Assembly (NCBI GenBank): GCA_002104935.1
Contig: MCGT01000005.1
Span: 620,001 to 684,000, forward strand
Reading direction: 5' to 3'
Source: Hesseltinella vesiculosa
Taxonomy: Eukaryota > Mucoromycota > Mucoromycetes > Mucorales > Cunninghamellaceae
Length of the DNA: 64,000 nucleotides
Shown: positions 1 to 11,450 of the stretch, in pieces
Layout of the letters: the number at the start of each line of letters is the position of its first letter
How positions within the stretch are numbered: position 1 is the first letter of the stretch
Made by a program: the position numbers and the translations under genes
Notes under the pieces: generated by a model
Database searches by the model: none
What the model saw: only the letters and a program-made list of their open reading frames with translations
Told to the model about the DNA's origin: nothing

Positions 1-200
1 ATTGCCATTGGTTAGAGCGCGAGAATGCAAAAATAGAGGGACAAGGGCTTACCCAAGTCGCCACTCATGGTTGACAATCTGGTCGAGAGGAAGAAACAAA
101 AGGCAGAAGAAAGCCAAAAGGGAAAACAAAAAAATGGAGCGGGAGGGGGACAAGCGCGACAAATTAGGAAAAGGCAAAACAATGAGGGCATTTATTGCAT

Positions 201-1272
201 CTACGGTAACCAGTATTGACTTGTGGCAACAAACGACCACGGGTATAATTGACATATAAATACAACAATGCCAGCAGCAAAACTGGACCAAATCACTGTG
301 TAAGAAGAAGAAAAAACCGTTGGTTCAAACGGGTGGTCGGCAGTTGTTCTTACCACGCTGTTGCAAGACGGACCGCTGAGGCACATCACTCACGTCCGGG
401 AAACCCATGGCATTGCAGAACATATGGCTGAGCACACAGGGCCAGATACTTCCTGTGCGCAAAAAGAGAAAACTGGCATACCACCCAAACAACGTTGTGT
501 AAAGGAACTGGAAGCTGGAGGAGGCCACAGCAATTTTCAGTGCACGCGACGTTCTTCCCATCTGATGATATGTTTGCCAGCCATGGTGAAGATGCGCAAG
601 GCCAAAGTACAGAGGTGACACAAAAATCAGGAACGCGGTTGAATGGCCAGCTTGGTGAAGCAGACTGATCATGGCGGCTCGAAACACATATTCCTCGGTC
701 CACGGAGCCTAGCGGAAACCCGAAAAAGGGGCTTTTAGCTGGTGAGAGAAAGAGCATGGTTGCTTACAAACACATAATTCCTGAATCCGATAAGCGTGAA
801 CAGAGCGACGAAGACTTGTTGCAAGGGCTGGGCTGCCTGACCAGGTAGCTCGCTGTCAAAAAACAGAATGACCAAGGGGCCCAAAAACAAGGTCAGGGTG
901 AGGAAGGTGGGCCGCACAACGGCTTGGAAAGCCAGTGGCCAGGCTGGTTCAGTGAGGCCGAGGATTTGCGCGAGATTATGCCAGGAGATCTAAAAAAAAA
1001 AAAAAAATGGCATGGATGAGGTCCATGGGATCGCAAGCTAATCAGCAGGACTCTACTACCTTTTCGGAACGATTTCCAGCAAAATAGGAGGTGATGGCGT
1101 AGACGATCACGGCCGTTGCCATGCAGGCAAGCGTGATGGATGCCATTCGTGACTTGATGACGGCAGGATCGTGACGAGACTGGTTGATGTTGTTCAGCAA
1201 GTAAAAACCGGCAATGTAAAGTATCGTGAATAAGAAGCACGCACCATTAGCAACAACCAAAGGCACCATCAT
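201..1272 (-). CDS. RCE1: CAAX prenyl protease 2 (type II, Rce1 family)
   Basis: Rce1 is an ER-membrane protease that removes the last three residues (AAX) from prenylated proteins such as Ras and a-factor. I join four exons: 1272-1060, 989-768, 708-354 and 295-201. All junctions are GT-AG and keep phase, giving 294 aa, the usual size of the family. The family motifs are all present: EEYVFR (paired catalytic glutamates) at the start of exon 3, then FGLAHLHH, then HMFCNAMG. Several hydrophobic segments fit a polytopic membrane protein. The last exon encodes a final membrane segment followed by a short tail. The start is the first of two Met codons in an open frame with no earlier in-frame Met in reach. 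The secreted-protein gene at 1419-2579 lies just upstream on the same strand. Identification is firm; exact ends are inferred from splice consensus. Confidence 0.9.
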
Positions 1273-1418
1273 TCAAGGTCCCCAAAAAAAAAAAAAAAAA
1301 TTGGGAAAAGGGAGCAAGCGCAAGATGAGCCGCACCCCCATTTTATTTTATTCACGCTCAGCTGGTGTCAAGAAGGGGAGCGCACGATCAACGAGGCTCT
1401 CATTATTAAACCGTCGGT

Positions 1419-2579
1419 TCAGTTCATGCGCCACATCCAAGCAAACAAGGAGAGGACAAGCAAAGCAGCCCAGAGCATCACTGCCTTGCTTGGATGCACG
1501 GTCCCGCCAAAGGCGGCCTCCCAGGCGGTGAGATCTTCTTGGATGTAGCGTGGGTCTGGGATCTCGCCCAATTCAAAGTTCTTGGGTTTCCACAGCGTCA
1601 TTTCCCAGAGTAGCGACTCGTTTCCAAAATGGCAAAAGTCGAGTTGGGTGACGCCGGTGTTGCTAGGAGTGAAGTCAAAGACATAGCTGGCGGTGGCATG
1701 AAGGCAACGGGAGCGCATGTTCCAAAGATGGGCAGCCGAAACAATGTACACCAGCGTCGAGCCCGAGTGCTTGTTCTTTTTCCGATCCGGCTTGACGATG
1801 CTGCCCGAGTAGGCATTTTCGCCCTTGCTTGGGTCAAAGTGGACGTTCTTCCAGGTGGGGTCCTGCGACGGGTCGGCGCGCATGAACAGCCACTGTTGCT
1901 TATCCTGCCGAATCGCTTCATAGGTGTTGACATATCGTTTGGCCAGCCGTCGATCGTGTGATCCAAGTATTGGGCGAGGCTGGGATGCATTGTACACGCC
2001 TCTGAATTTGGGGTAGATATCAAAATCAGGGTCGTCAATGGTCCTGTTGTCCACTTCACATTGCCAGGCCACCTGTTGAAAAAAACCAGAGGTGAGTCTT
2101 TCTGTTTAGACGTTGGACTGCTGACTTACACCGGCATCGTCGCTACCACGAGTATGATCCCAGCGAGTAGATAAGCATTTGTCGTATTTGACTCGGTTGG
2201 TGTGATGCACCGAGTAGTTTTTGTCGCCATGCCACTTGACGGTCCAGAGGGTGCCATTGAAAACGGTGGAGTTCTGGCCATCGGTGGGAACGATTTGGTT
2301 CATAAAGTCGATGAACTGCAGGTACTTGCCGGTCTCGACATGCCGAAATGTATAAAAGCCGGTCTAGAAAAAGAGAGGAGAGACAGGAGATCAGTTGAAG
2401 TTGCCATGGGTGGGGTTTTCTCATCGACTTGCTGGTATATGCGTAGAGTTGTCTATGATTTGAGCACCTTCTTCAGCAGCGAATGGATAGGTACCTTCGC
2501 CGCCTTCAACGGCCTGCACATGAACATGCTGAAAGCTAATATACAAGAAAAGAACGATAACGAATGGAAGGGGTATCAT
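1419..2579 (-). CDS. Uncharacterised secretory protein with C-terminal membrane anchor
   Basis: I do not recognise a named family. The predicted N-terminus at 2579 begins with a hydrophobic signal peptide (MIPLPFVIVLFLYISF) followed by an acidic linker. The next exon (about 2365-2130) encodes TGFYTFRHVETGKYLQF, a pattern resembling one lobe of a beta-trefoil (MIR or ricin-like fold); this is only a resemblance. The long last exon (2072-1419) carries several N-glycosylation sequons, conserved-looking Trp and Cys residues, and ends with a hydrophobic helix (SKAVMLWAALLVLSLFAWMW) with a tiny tail. That would anchor the protein in the membrane facing the ER lumen or cell exterior. The join between the signal-peptide exon and the trefoil-like exon is unresolved, because no donor of the right phase is obvious near 2420-2470. 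Function is unknown. Confidence 0.6.
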
Positions 2580-2809
2580 GTACAAAATTAAGAGAGGACG
2601 AAAAAAAAAAAAAAAAAAAGTGGAGAGAAAAAAAAATTGGCACCAACAATAAATTAAGTGGCTATCGTGCCTGTGTCACCCCAGCGTAAAATGATCATGT
2701 GAGAAAGGGAAGATCGGCTGGCAGGGGATGGCCTGTCAAAAAAAAAAGGATGGCCTCGAAGATTGGGGTATGGTCGTGTTCCTCTGGGGCAAGAACGTTT
2801 ATTTCTCTT

Positions 2810-3058
2810 CTATAACTTGGGAGTTGGGGAAACAATACCGATTTGCATGGGCAAGCCTACACGTTGCATGATGGCATCGTTGTGGAAGCTTTGGAACTTC
2901 TTGGTGGCGTCCTTGCCAGCCATTTTGGCCAGCACCTTTTTGCCGCCAGGGTGGTCGTCCAAAAATTTGGTCACATCAAACACCTTGCCTTCAACAATGA
3001 TCCAACAATCCGAGGCGCTGTTATGCTGAGCCACTTCTTCAGCGGTGTAAGTCTTCAT
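2810..3058 (-). CDS. Small soluble cytochrome b5-like haem protein
   Basis: Single-exon gene of 82 aa made of little more than one cytochrome b5 fold. It begins with YTAEEVAQHN and SDCWIIVEGKVFDVTKFLDDH, as in b5 domains. The first axial haem ligand lies in the HPGG motif, and the second is likely the His of KFQSFHNDA about 30 residues later. This FHN spacing is typical of short b5 domains found alone or fused to oxidoreductases. There is no C-terminal membrane anchor, so a soluble electron carrier is inferred; the partner is unknown. The sequence downstream of the stop contains no further coding exon. Confidence 0.85.
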   Translation of the reverse strand: MKTYTAEEVAQHNSASDCWIIVEGKVFDVTKFLDDHPGGKKVLAKMAGKDATKKFQSFHNDAIMQRVGLPMQIGIVSPTPKL

Positions 3059-3628
3059 AGTGCAAGTGAGAAAGAGAAAGAAGTAAGAAAGAAAAGCAAA
3101 AGAGGAAAAGGGAACCCATTTCTTTTTGACTAAGCGGCAATCTGTACGGGGTTCGCAAGCCGCGATTTCATTGGCTGACCCGATACTTCATCCCTTCCTC
3201 CAGAGTGACAAAAAAAGAACCCCGTCACCAATCATGACTTGTGTTAAGTTAACGCATTCTTGCGTTCCTGTTCATATGGTTTAAGCCATGGTCGCGCGTT
3301 CAAATTCTTTAAGAGAGGGGGGTCGTATCTGAGGGGGTAAAATATGCCTAAAATTAAGACGCCCACACCTCAGGCTGAGCAGAATAAAAAAAAAATGCTG
3401 CTAGTGCAATAGTTTCTGAATGAACACCATTTAAAAAGGATAGACCTTCACATCCATAAAAACCATAACTCAATTCTCGCTCATTTCTCTACAAATATCT
3501 CAAGGGGCTCCGGAGCTGATGGTATCAAAGGAACATGAAGGGTGAGCTTTTTTTTTTTTTTTGTTACGACACACCGGTACATTAAACTGGCTGAAATTGC
3601 TAGCTCAAGGGATGGTATCACGAAACGA
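3059..3628. other. Intergenic stretch without a supported gene
   Basis: A/T-rich DNA upstream of the cytochrome b5 gene. It contains a T-run at about 3548-3562. The plus-strand frames at 3542-3839 are low complexity or antisense to the minus-strand remnant at 3629-4041. I see no RNA gene or repeat here. Confidence 0.4.
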
Positions 3629-4041
3629 TCAATGCGCTTTTTTATTCCACGCATTGAACGTGGTTTTCAGCAACTTTTCATTTTTTGTAGGCTTGGAAAT
3701 GGCCAGTTGCGCGACCTTCATCGAAGCATTGTCGTCACGACATTCGCTTTCCACTGACCACAAAAGCATCACGGAACTGCTTGGCATATTGCATATCGGT
3801 CAATGCAGGCGGCGAAGGAGGGATGGGAGGAAGCGTTGACGATGATAGCATGACAGTGGTAGATGGGGTGGCCGACAAGGCAACGTTGGTTGGTGGGGCT
3901 GGTGAGGGAGACAGCAAGGAGTCGGCAGTGGGGGGTCGGGTTTTGTAGGACATCATATTCTATGATGACGTTTTCACAAAGGTACAAACCTTCCAACGCA
4001 ATCTCCTTCACGCGATGGTCTTGGTTGCCTTCTTCCTCCAT
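3629..4041 (-). pseudogene. Small, apparently frameshifted gene of unknown function
   Basis: Three minus-strand frames carry protein-like sequence in succession. Frame one starts at 4041 with MEEEGNQDHRVKEIALE. The next frame has a Pro/Ser/Thr-rich stretch ending in LTDMQYAKQFRDAFVV. The third has DDNASMKVAQLAISKPTKNE and a Lys-rich end, with a stop at 3629. The shifts occur near a C-run at about 3926-3934 and near 3735. The only candidate introns would be about 30-45 nt, shorter than others in this window. Either the gene is broken, the assembly has indel errors, or I have missed unusual introns. No family is recognised. Confidence 0.3.
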
Positions 4042-5624
4042 CTGTTCTGACTTTCTTCTTGTATCACTTATTCGTCAACTTCATCTTCTTTTTTTCTTTC
4101 AAGAGTATATTTCATCTTGCCTTTAGATGTTGAAGGTTCATATTTTTTAGAGTCACTATGTTCTGCTTTTTCTGCTGGTCTCATCTTCTTTGCTGGTCAC
4201 CAGACGCGTCTTGCTGTGCGATGATGTTTAATGCACTCTTCCGCTTGGCATGGGTAACTTTCGATGTGCTTATTCCGACTTTTTGAACGTTTCCACCCGA
4301 ACAATAAAAAAAAAGAGAGAAAGAAGAGGTTGGGAGAGCAAAAAAGAGAGTTGAGTTTTAAGAAAAAAAAAAAGCAAGGGCGGAACTTGAATACACCATG
4401 GCAATGGTGGACTCCAACAAAAGGCGAACTGTGACACATCACATCCAAGATTCTCTCGTATATCACGCGATATCTGCTGTTTGTTTCACGTAACCTTCGC
4501 TCAAAAACTCTTGCTCGGACATGGTAAAATAATAGCTTTATATTAATGTGAAAAGTGAAAGAAAAGATGGAGCAACAAAATAAAAATTCCCAAAAAAAAA
4601 GGACACAGTAATACACTCCTGTTCTTTTTCCATGTCCAAGTCGCTGCTAAACAACCCTGCCATCATGAATCTCAATGGTTGGGTTGTTTGATGCGTTTAA
4701 TGCGTATAAAAAAAAAAAAAGAAGCTGACTTCGTTTGTGTATCAGGGCCAAATGCAAATGGATGAGTAGGATCTACGATGGTTACGAGAAGGAAAACTGG
4801 CGGTCTGACCACTTTTTCCGCCCGAAATCATTTCTGGGGTATGTTTGACATCGTTCTAGCTCTTCGCTCGACTGTCTGACAGAGTCGTCATTTTACTCAC
4901 GGCCAATTCTCATCATTTTGAACTCGTATGCAACACTTGGAGTGAATCGACCTTGGGCAATTTTGTGCTGCTAGAATGGATCAGATTTCCGGGGGGTTGG
5001 TTCCCTGGCGAAAATGGCCGATTTTTCATTTTTTAAGCTGGGGAAATCGAAGTGTCAAAACGAAAATCACAAAGGGTAGGCTGGACAACCTTCTCCAATC
5101 CACTTGGCTTTTTCCGAATCATCGTCGCTCATGTACTTGCGCATCTTTACAAAATTTCACTTTTATCCACTCACTCAAAAGTGCTGTGCAGCGTTTGCTT
5201 TTTTTTTCCAAAATGAAAAAAAAAAATGAGATGGCCATATTCAGTCTCCGCACAGTGTCTTCGATGCCAGACACTTGGAGATCAGGTTCGGGAGAGGCGG
5301 AGATCAGACTTGCGGGTGTGGAGAAGCAGACTCACGTGCACTGGACTTTTCTTTGCGTGCAGCCAATCAACACTGGAAATCCCATAGTGCCAAGGGAGGG
5401 CTGTATCAAAAAATCTCTGAGCCTGCCAAGGAGTATATCAAAGAACTGAGCATGCCAAGGAGCTGCAGTCATGTCGCTAAAATTAAAACAAAAATGTGTG
5501 TCGGGAGTACAAACAAAAAATGGTGAAACGACAGGGTTGCACAGACCGCTACATAATAAATATGCGGGCCTTCTTGGATTTCTGCTTTCCTTTTCTCCTT
5601 TCATCCGATTCCCTTTCAATAACA
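4042..5624. other. Long intergenic region containing a dispersed repeat
   Basis: No convincing gene. It is A/T-rich with frequent poly-A tracts. The part from about 4895 to 5265 is a diverged copy of a sequence also seen at about 29325-29700 (listed separately). The promoter of PMP3 should lie at the right end. The open frame at 4976-5449 runs across the repeat and has no protein-like character. Confidence 0.6.
4895..5265 (+). repeat. Dispersed repeat, copy 1
   Basis: This stretch aligns by eye along its length with 29325-29700. Shared blocks include CTCGTATGCAACACTTGGAG versus CTGGTATGCAAAACTTGGAG, GATTTTTCATTTTTT, AGTGTCAAAACGAAA versus CGTGTCAAAATAAAA, and CAATCTCCGC-like ends. Fragments also recur at about 12655-12730 and 46045-46120. 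No terminal inverted repeats or coding capacity are evident. It could be an old non-autonomous transposon. Confidence 0.7.
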
Positions 5625-5926
5625 ATGGCTCTGACCTGCTCTGATATCTGTAAAATCATCCTGGCTGTCGTCTTGCCTCCTCTTGGCGTCTTTTTAGAAC
5701 GAGGTAAGTCACGGTGTGCTTGTGTGTGTGTGTGAAAAAAAAATGGATACCCACACTTTCTCCTTTCTCTTGCAGGTTGCCACTGTGATTTATTTATTAA
5801 CATTGCTTTGACTTGTCTTGGCTACATTCCTGGCATCAGTAAGTGTGAGAAGAGAAAAAAAATCGGTTTTCCATGCTGACTCGGTCTTCCATAGTTCACG
5901 CTCTCTACATCATAGCCAAATACTGA
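5625..5926 (+). CDS. PMP3: Plasma membrane proteolipid 3 (Pmp3/UPF0057 family)
   Basis: Pmp3 is a very small plasma-membrane protein that affects membrane potential and salt tolerance in fungi. Three tiny exons (5625-5703, 5776-5838, 5895-5926) join cleanly at GT-AG sites to give 57 aa. The product shows the family signature: LPPLGVFLERGCH, then a second hydrophobic helix with LGYIPGIIHALYIIAKY. Two membrane segments connected by a Cys-containing loop are visible, as expected. Phases agree at both junctions (G|GT and A|TT), which makes the model secure although each exon is shorter than 80 nt. The second intron (5839-5894) is 56 nt. Confidence 0.95.
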
Positions 5927-6110
5927 TATTTACAAGCTTCCCTACCATGATACTTTAATTTCTAAAAAAATGTCTTCAATAAAAATTTCGACAACAACGC
6001 CGGTTTCAAAAAAAAAATTGAAACAGCAACTGCGCCAATCCCGCACTCCCGTTTTGGCGCCTCCGTTTTGCCAAGACTCTCTCAGCTTTTTTTTATTTTA
6101 AATTTTTTCG

Positions 6111-7214
6111 TTACAAAAGACAATCGGGTTGTTCCTGGGCAATCATATCAAACATGGGCATGAATTGACCATAACCGGCTTTTTGTGTTCCAACCGTGTC
6201 CCATGTACGTCGAGCAGTCTCGTCAGGGATCACACAGAGATCTCTGTAGCCGTTGACGGCCGCGGCTTCGGCAAGCAGTTGGGACTGGCAGCACCTTTCC
6301 ATCGCCACAAAGAACCAAAAGGCCGATTCGATGGAGCTGCCGGTGGTCACGAGACCATGGTTTTGCAGAATGAGCGCCTTGTTCTTGGGCCCCAGCGCGT
6401 TCACCAAACGCTTGCCCTCTTCGCTGTCAAACACCAATCCGCCAAACTGATCATAGACGCTGTGGTCGTCATAAAAAGCGCAAGCATCTTGAGAAATCGG
6501 TAACAAAGGGCGGCCGAAAGTCGAAAACGTCTTGCCATACATGGAATGCCTAATCCAAAATAGACGTTAGCTCCAGGCCAGGATGAGGCTGTTTCCTTTA
6601 CGTGTGGACAGCACAAACCACATCAGAACGAGCTGTGTGAATGCTTCCATGGATCACAAAAGCAGCCTTGTTGACAAACCGGTTGCCACGCACAATGCTT
6701 CCCTCATGATCGACCAAAACCAGATCGCTTGCCTTGATATGACCAAAGTACATGCCGAATGGGTTCACCCTAATGAAGAACCGATCAGTTATGTAGTCAA
6801 AGTGGGCCTATTGCATCACTACTACCAAAACAAGTCTGGATATTCAGGATCACTGGTCAATGTAAAGACAAGGTCAGTCGCATAAAAAGAAGCTGGGTCA
6901 GGGCTTACCGGAAAGTGGCATGGCCAGCAACCTGCAGAGGACAAAGAAAAGGGGGGTGAGTAGCTGCAAGAGTGAACGAGGACACTTACGCCTTCGTCCC
7001 AGCCGTATTTTGCCAACAATCGAAACCCGGCTGCAAGACGTTGCTTCATGTGCACACGTTGTTCATGCACATTGTTAAACTTTGGAGGACGAGGAATGAT
7101 CACTACCTGGCTGAGAGCCTGCTTTGCTTCTTCTTCGGTTTCAGAGCCAGTCAACACAATGGCGCGCTTCGATCGCATAAAGATCGCTGTCTGAGAGGCC
7201 TGTTCATTGTCCAT
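6111..7214 (-). CDS. Class II aldolase/adducin-domain protein
   Basis: Members of this fold are zinc-dependent sugar-phosphate aldolases or epimerases; many fungal members have no assigned substrate. The N-terminus at 7214 (MDNEQASQTAIFMRSKR) leads into IPRPPKFNNVHEQR and GWDEGVAGHATFRV. The exon covering about 6768-6604 carries FGHIKASDLVLVDHEG and ends at CAVHT, which joins to HSMYGKTF in the last exon. That rebuilds the zinc-binding HTHS motif; a third His is in ILQNHGLVT. The last exon ends with a conserved-looking tail after RRTWDTVGTQ. I see four exons, one of them very short (about 30 nt, encoding VAGHATFR). The start is the Met just before DNEQ; a Met further upstream in the same frame lies in A/T-rich leader. 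Substrate unknown. Confidence 0.85.
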
Positions 7215-8560
7215 GATCAAAGTAAAACGAACAAAATGAAGTAAGTGAAAGTAGTCAGCTTTTTTTAGTTCTTTTAAACCTCGCAAAAAAAGCGTGGGAG
7301 ACGGTTTTTGTCATGATGAGAAAACGTTTAGGCGACTGAGCTTCTTTGATTTTGCCTGTTTTTTTCGGTCGAGTCCATGCCACGTCCCCCGTTCTTTCGG
7401 CCTGGTGTATCACTGTTAATAAACAGCTTTCGCTCCCGCATTTTCGGCTGGCCTTTTGATTGTTTTTGACATCATGTGTACAAGGCGTGAAACCTTCATT
7501 GCATGAGAGGCGCAGCTTGTGCTGTCGCAAGTCTGTTCCATTCTTTCTTCTTGACGTCATATCGTTCTATGACACATTGCGCCACTGCGAACCATGCATG
7601 GCAACGACGCCATTGGAAAAGAGAAATCCCGACGCCATCCTTCTTTTTCTCGCCTGGCCACAGGCATCTCCGAATTGAAAGCTGGAGCCGCCATTGCCAA
7701 AAAAAAAAAGTACTGCATTGGGTCTCTCACCCTTGGAACCTGGAAGGTCTACCTTTTGATCTACTGTTCATCCCATGAAGCTTGAAAAATTCAAGGAAAG
7801 TAAACCGTGTTTGAATGGCCGAGGGCTGTCTACCGAGCTTTGGCCAGACCTTGATTGCTCTTGAAAAAAGAAAAAGGAACATGCTGCATTGCATTTTTGG
7901 GTGAAAAGATCCATGTGAAGTGTTGCATGGATGCATGCACGTATGAAAGATATGGATGATGAAAAAAAAAAACAGAAAAGCAATCTCCGCCGTGGTGCCT
8001 TCATCCTTGGCTGGCAGTGCCAGCTCATTGGGGACGTTTGCTCATGTCACCATTGGTCATTGCACATCATAGGCTTCCTATGTGCCAAAATATGGGTCAA
8101 TCGGTAGAGGCTGGATGAGGAGTGTCAAATGATCTTGAACCAGGTCCAAAGGGGTTGTCTTCGGCTTTTCAAAAAAAAAATCGATCACAGTAACATCCTG
8201 ACAGTTCACCGGCAGGGCTGGCTGGGTTGCAAAATCCGGACGAAAAGTACTTCTGCCTGGCTGGCCTCATGCTTGGAAAAAGTCTACAGCACGTTATCAG
8301 AACTGGGAGGTTAGCTCCATACCACAGGAATGTGAGAGCGGTGTGTGTTTAAAGAATAGACGTGTTCTGCTGGTTTTCCTCCTGTCTCTCTGCTCACCTT
8401 CATGCCGGCTGTCTAGAAGCTACAAATCCCTCCATAAAAAAAACATCGCTGTGTTTCTTCAACTATGCAGAACGTCCATGCTGTATGCAGACGAGAGACG
8501 TTCGTTGATCTGAACAACGCGAAATTGGTAGGGCGACATTTGGCCGATATTTTGTCAGCA

Positions 8561-8596
<36 letters not shown>

Positions 8597-8822
8597 ATCG
8601 GCGCCAGCACGGTCAGTCTTTTTTTTTTTTTGTTTTTTATTTTTTTTACTCATTTCTGTTTTTTCTTCTTTCCTCTACCGTTGTCATGTCCCATCAAGCT
8701 CAAAAGCGGCCCTTTGCTTCGCTTATGGAACAGGATCACGATAGGTAAACAGCGAAAAGGACAAGCATCGATGGACCATTGTCTTTCTGATTTTTTTTTT
8801 TAATATTCTCTAAAGCAGTGGT
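7215..8822. other. Intergenic region with very long homopolymer tracts
   Basis: No supported gene in about 1.6 kb. It holds a run of 32 A at 8564-8595, followed by T-rich DNA (8620-8660, 8791-8800) just before the bromodomain gene. The T-rich part is likely that gene's promoter. Apparent open frames here translate homopolymers or have no protein-like composition. Confidence 0.5.
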
Positions 8823-11161
8823 ATGAATGATCCATCATCGCCTCCAGCCCACGACACAGAACCTCATACAATGACGACACAAGAGCATCGTTACTGTTCT
8901 AAAGTACTCAAAGCACTAATGCGACAAAATCGAGCCACGGCCTTTTTGAATCCTGTCGACGTCGTTGCTCTGAATATACCCGATTACCCAGCAATCATCA
9001 AACAACCCATGGACCTTGGCACCATCAACACCAATCTCGACAATCATCTGTACTCTTCGATCAACTCCTTCTTTTCGGATGTGCAGCTCATCTTCAGCAA
9101 TTGCTACATGTACAATGGCTACAACGATCCTGTCTCCCTTGACGCCCAATCACTAGAAGAAGTCTTTGAAGCTTGGAAAAGGAAGCGCCCTGTAAGGACC
9201 ATGATGCGACGGCTATGTGTGTGTAAGGGCTTGTCAAGGATTTCTCACCTCTGTTTCTTCACAGTATACCCTCGACCCAGCAACGTCAACTCCAGCAGAC
9301 GCCCTCGACAACTTGATGTCCAACCAGCAATTCCAACGATGTGAATCTGTATTGAAGGAAATGAAACGACAGAAACACTCGGGCTACACTTGGCCCTTTT
9401 TAGCCCCTGTCGATGCCGATGCCTGGGGTGCCACCGATTACTACCAGATCATCCAAACCCCAATGGACATGAAGACAGTAGAGAACAAGCTGCAGGACTA
9501 TGAGTACGCCTCGGATGCCGACTTTGAACAAGATATGAAGTTGATCTTTGCAAACTGTTACAAGTACAACACGCCCGATCACACCGTCTACCAACTTGGC
9601 AAAAAATCCGAAAAGCTCTTTGATTCGCTGTGGAGCAAAGGCACCAAAGGTAAGCCAGGAAAAAAAAACACGCAGCGTCGACAAACCGGCCTTCTCTTGA
9701 CTTTAGTGAAAAAAGGCTCGAAAAAGGATGCCAAATCCAAATCCAAAAAACTCAAGCTTGTCCATCAATCTACATACGACTTTGCTCCACCGGTATCACT
9801 AGACGATATGGATTACATCCCCACCCTACCAGACCATGACCAACTCCCTGTACCAGTAACCGAACCACCTGCACGTAAGTGGAGGAAGCAACCTCCTATT
9901 TTTTTTTCTGAGAGAGCTGTCGATAGAGAACTGATCTATTACAATTCTTTTGACACAGTGATGGAGTCGCCAGCACCGACACAGCCCACTGCACCAAAGA
10001 ATAGCTTTACATTGCGCCTGAAGCTCACTGCTAAACCTCCAAGTGAGCCTACCAATCCTGAGCCGGTCGCCCGAGACCTACCACCCGAACCGCCACTGTC
10101 TCTTGGTTTATCCACCGACCCTTTTCGACCAAAATTGGCCATCGGCAACAAGGTCCACGCCAACTCTACCATGATCAGCAAACAACCTAATAAGGTAAAA
10201 AAAAAAAAAACAAAAAAAAACAAGAGGGCGTGGAATGCAATGGCATCTGACATATGATTTTTTTTTTTTTCATTGGAAAAAGACGCCTGTCGTCCTGCAA
10301 AATGAAAGCATGTGGCAGGCCATTGCAGACAAAGCCAAGACACACGACCAATTACCAGAAGCAATGTCCTCGTCCCAACCGCTCCCTGGCGCCTCCTCCG
10401 CTGCCACAACACCAACCGCAACCGCCCCTCGACCTATCAAACGCAGTGCTTCAACTACCCAACCTCTGCCACCCAAACCGAAACCAGCCTTGCCTCCACC
10501 CACCAAAGGATTGGATCTCAATGAGCTGGTTGGCCGCATCCACAACAAGGACCGTGCCTGGGAGCAACAACGACAGGTAACGTCGGGAAAAGACGGAATG
10601 TGTCTGGGCTAATCTGTCTTTTTGTTTTTCTTCTTGCCTTTTCAGAAGGAGGAAGAAACCCGTGCAAGACAGGGACGTCGCACCATGGAAGTTCGACAGC
10701 AAGAATTACGAGAGCTCGAAGATCAGCGACGGTAAGACAGGAGACAGCCTGGAGCACTTCACTCATCTCATTTCTTCGCTTAGGGAGCAGCGTGAATGGA
10801 TGGACCAGCAACGTCGCCGTGATAGTGCCGCTCGACTAGCAGCCCTGGTACGTCCCATTTTCCAGATGGACGGAAACGAGACGTGTCCATCGCTTTTTTC
10901 ATTCACCTTTTCTTTTTTTTTCGCTAGAACGTCAATACCATTGACATTAGCGCACAAAAGCGCATCATGGAAGCATTTGAAGCCAATGAAATGTCACAAG
11001 ATCAAGACTTTCGTGATCTACAGCGATACTACCGCCATACGGTTGACTACCGTCGCATCCCCTCGATCACATCCATCAGCCAACGCCATACAGCCGACGA
11101 TCTCCGCAACATCGCCCGGCGCATCGCCGAGGACGGCAGGCGTTTGCGCGGTGAATTGTGA
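8823..11161 (+). CDS. Tandem double-bromodomain protein (BET/Bdf1-like)
   Basis: A chromatin reader that binds acetylated histone tails. Eight exons with consistent phase (8823-9191, 9265-9649, 9707-9874, 9959-10194, 10283-10576, 10646-10731, 10784-10847, 10928-11161) give 611 aa. Bromodomain 1 (about residues 20-115) has IPDYPAIIKQPMDLGTI and IFSNCYMYNG. Bromodomain 2 (about 145-245) has WGATDYYQIIQTPMDMKTVE and IFANCYKYNTPDH, with the acetyl-lysine-contacting Asn in both. A Lys-rich patch (KKGSKKDAKSKSKK), a Pro-rich disordered middle and an Arg/Glu-rich coiled coil follow. I cannot see a clear ET domain, so it is BET-like by bromodomain arrangement but may be a lineage-specific form. Rsc4-type is the main alternative. 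Confidence 0.85.
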
Positions 11162-11450
11162 TCTCTCCTTTTCTCCTTTTAGCATAACCCTACTTCCCTC
11201 TCACCAAGCATCAAGTAAAAATAAAACACCGCCATGTTGTACTCTATGTCTTACATTTCACTTCCTACCTATTCTCCCTTCAATTTTTGCCTGTGATACG
11301 TTGCCCAGGCATCCGCTTGTTTGCACTGCTGATCTGTGTTGAATGCCCGATTTGGCTACATTTGTGTAAGAGAAAAAAGCGACGCAGCAGGTGTTGAATG
11401 GCCACTTTTTTTCCCTGTTCGTCGTTTTTTTTTTTTTTGTATTATTTTCA

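Noticed and set aside
4197..4616. 139-codon minus-strand frame with Phe/Leu runs
   Set aside because: Composition follows A/T-rich DNA with poly-T; not protein-like.
4976..5449. 157-codon plus-strand frame
   Set aside because: Lies across dispersed-repeat copy 1; the second copy at 29.3 kb is not open in this frame, so it is not coding.
8465..8803. Plus-strand frame of 112 codons
   Set aside because: Most of it is poly-Lys and poly-Phe from the A32 and T tracts; no protein-like remainder.
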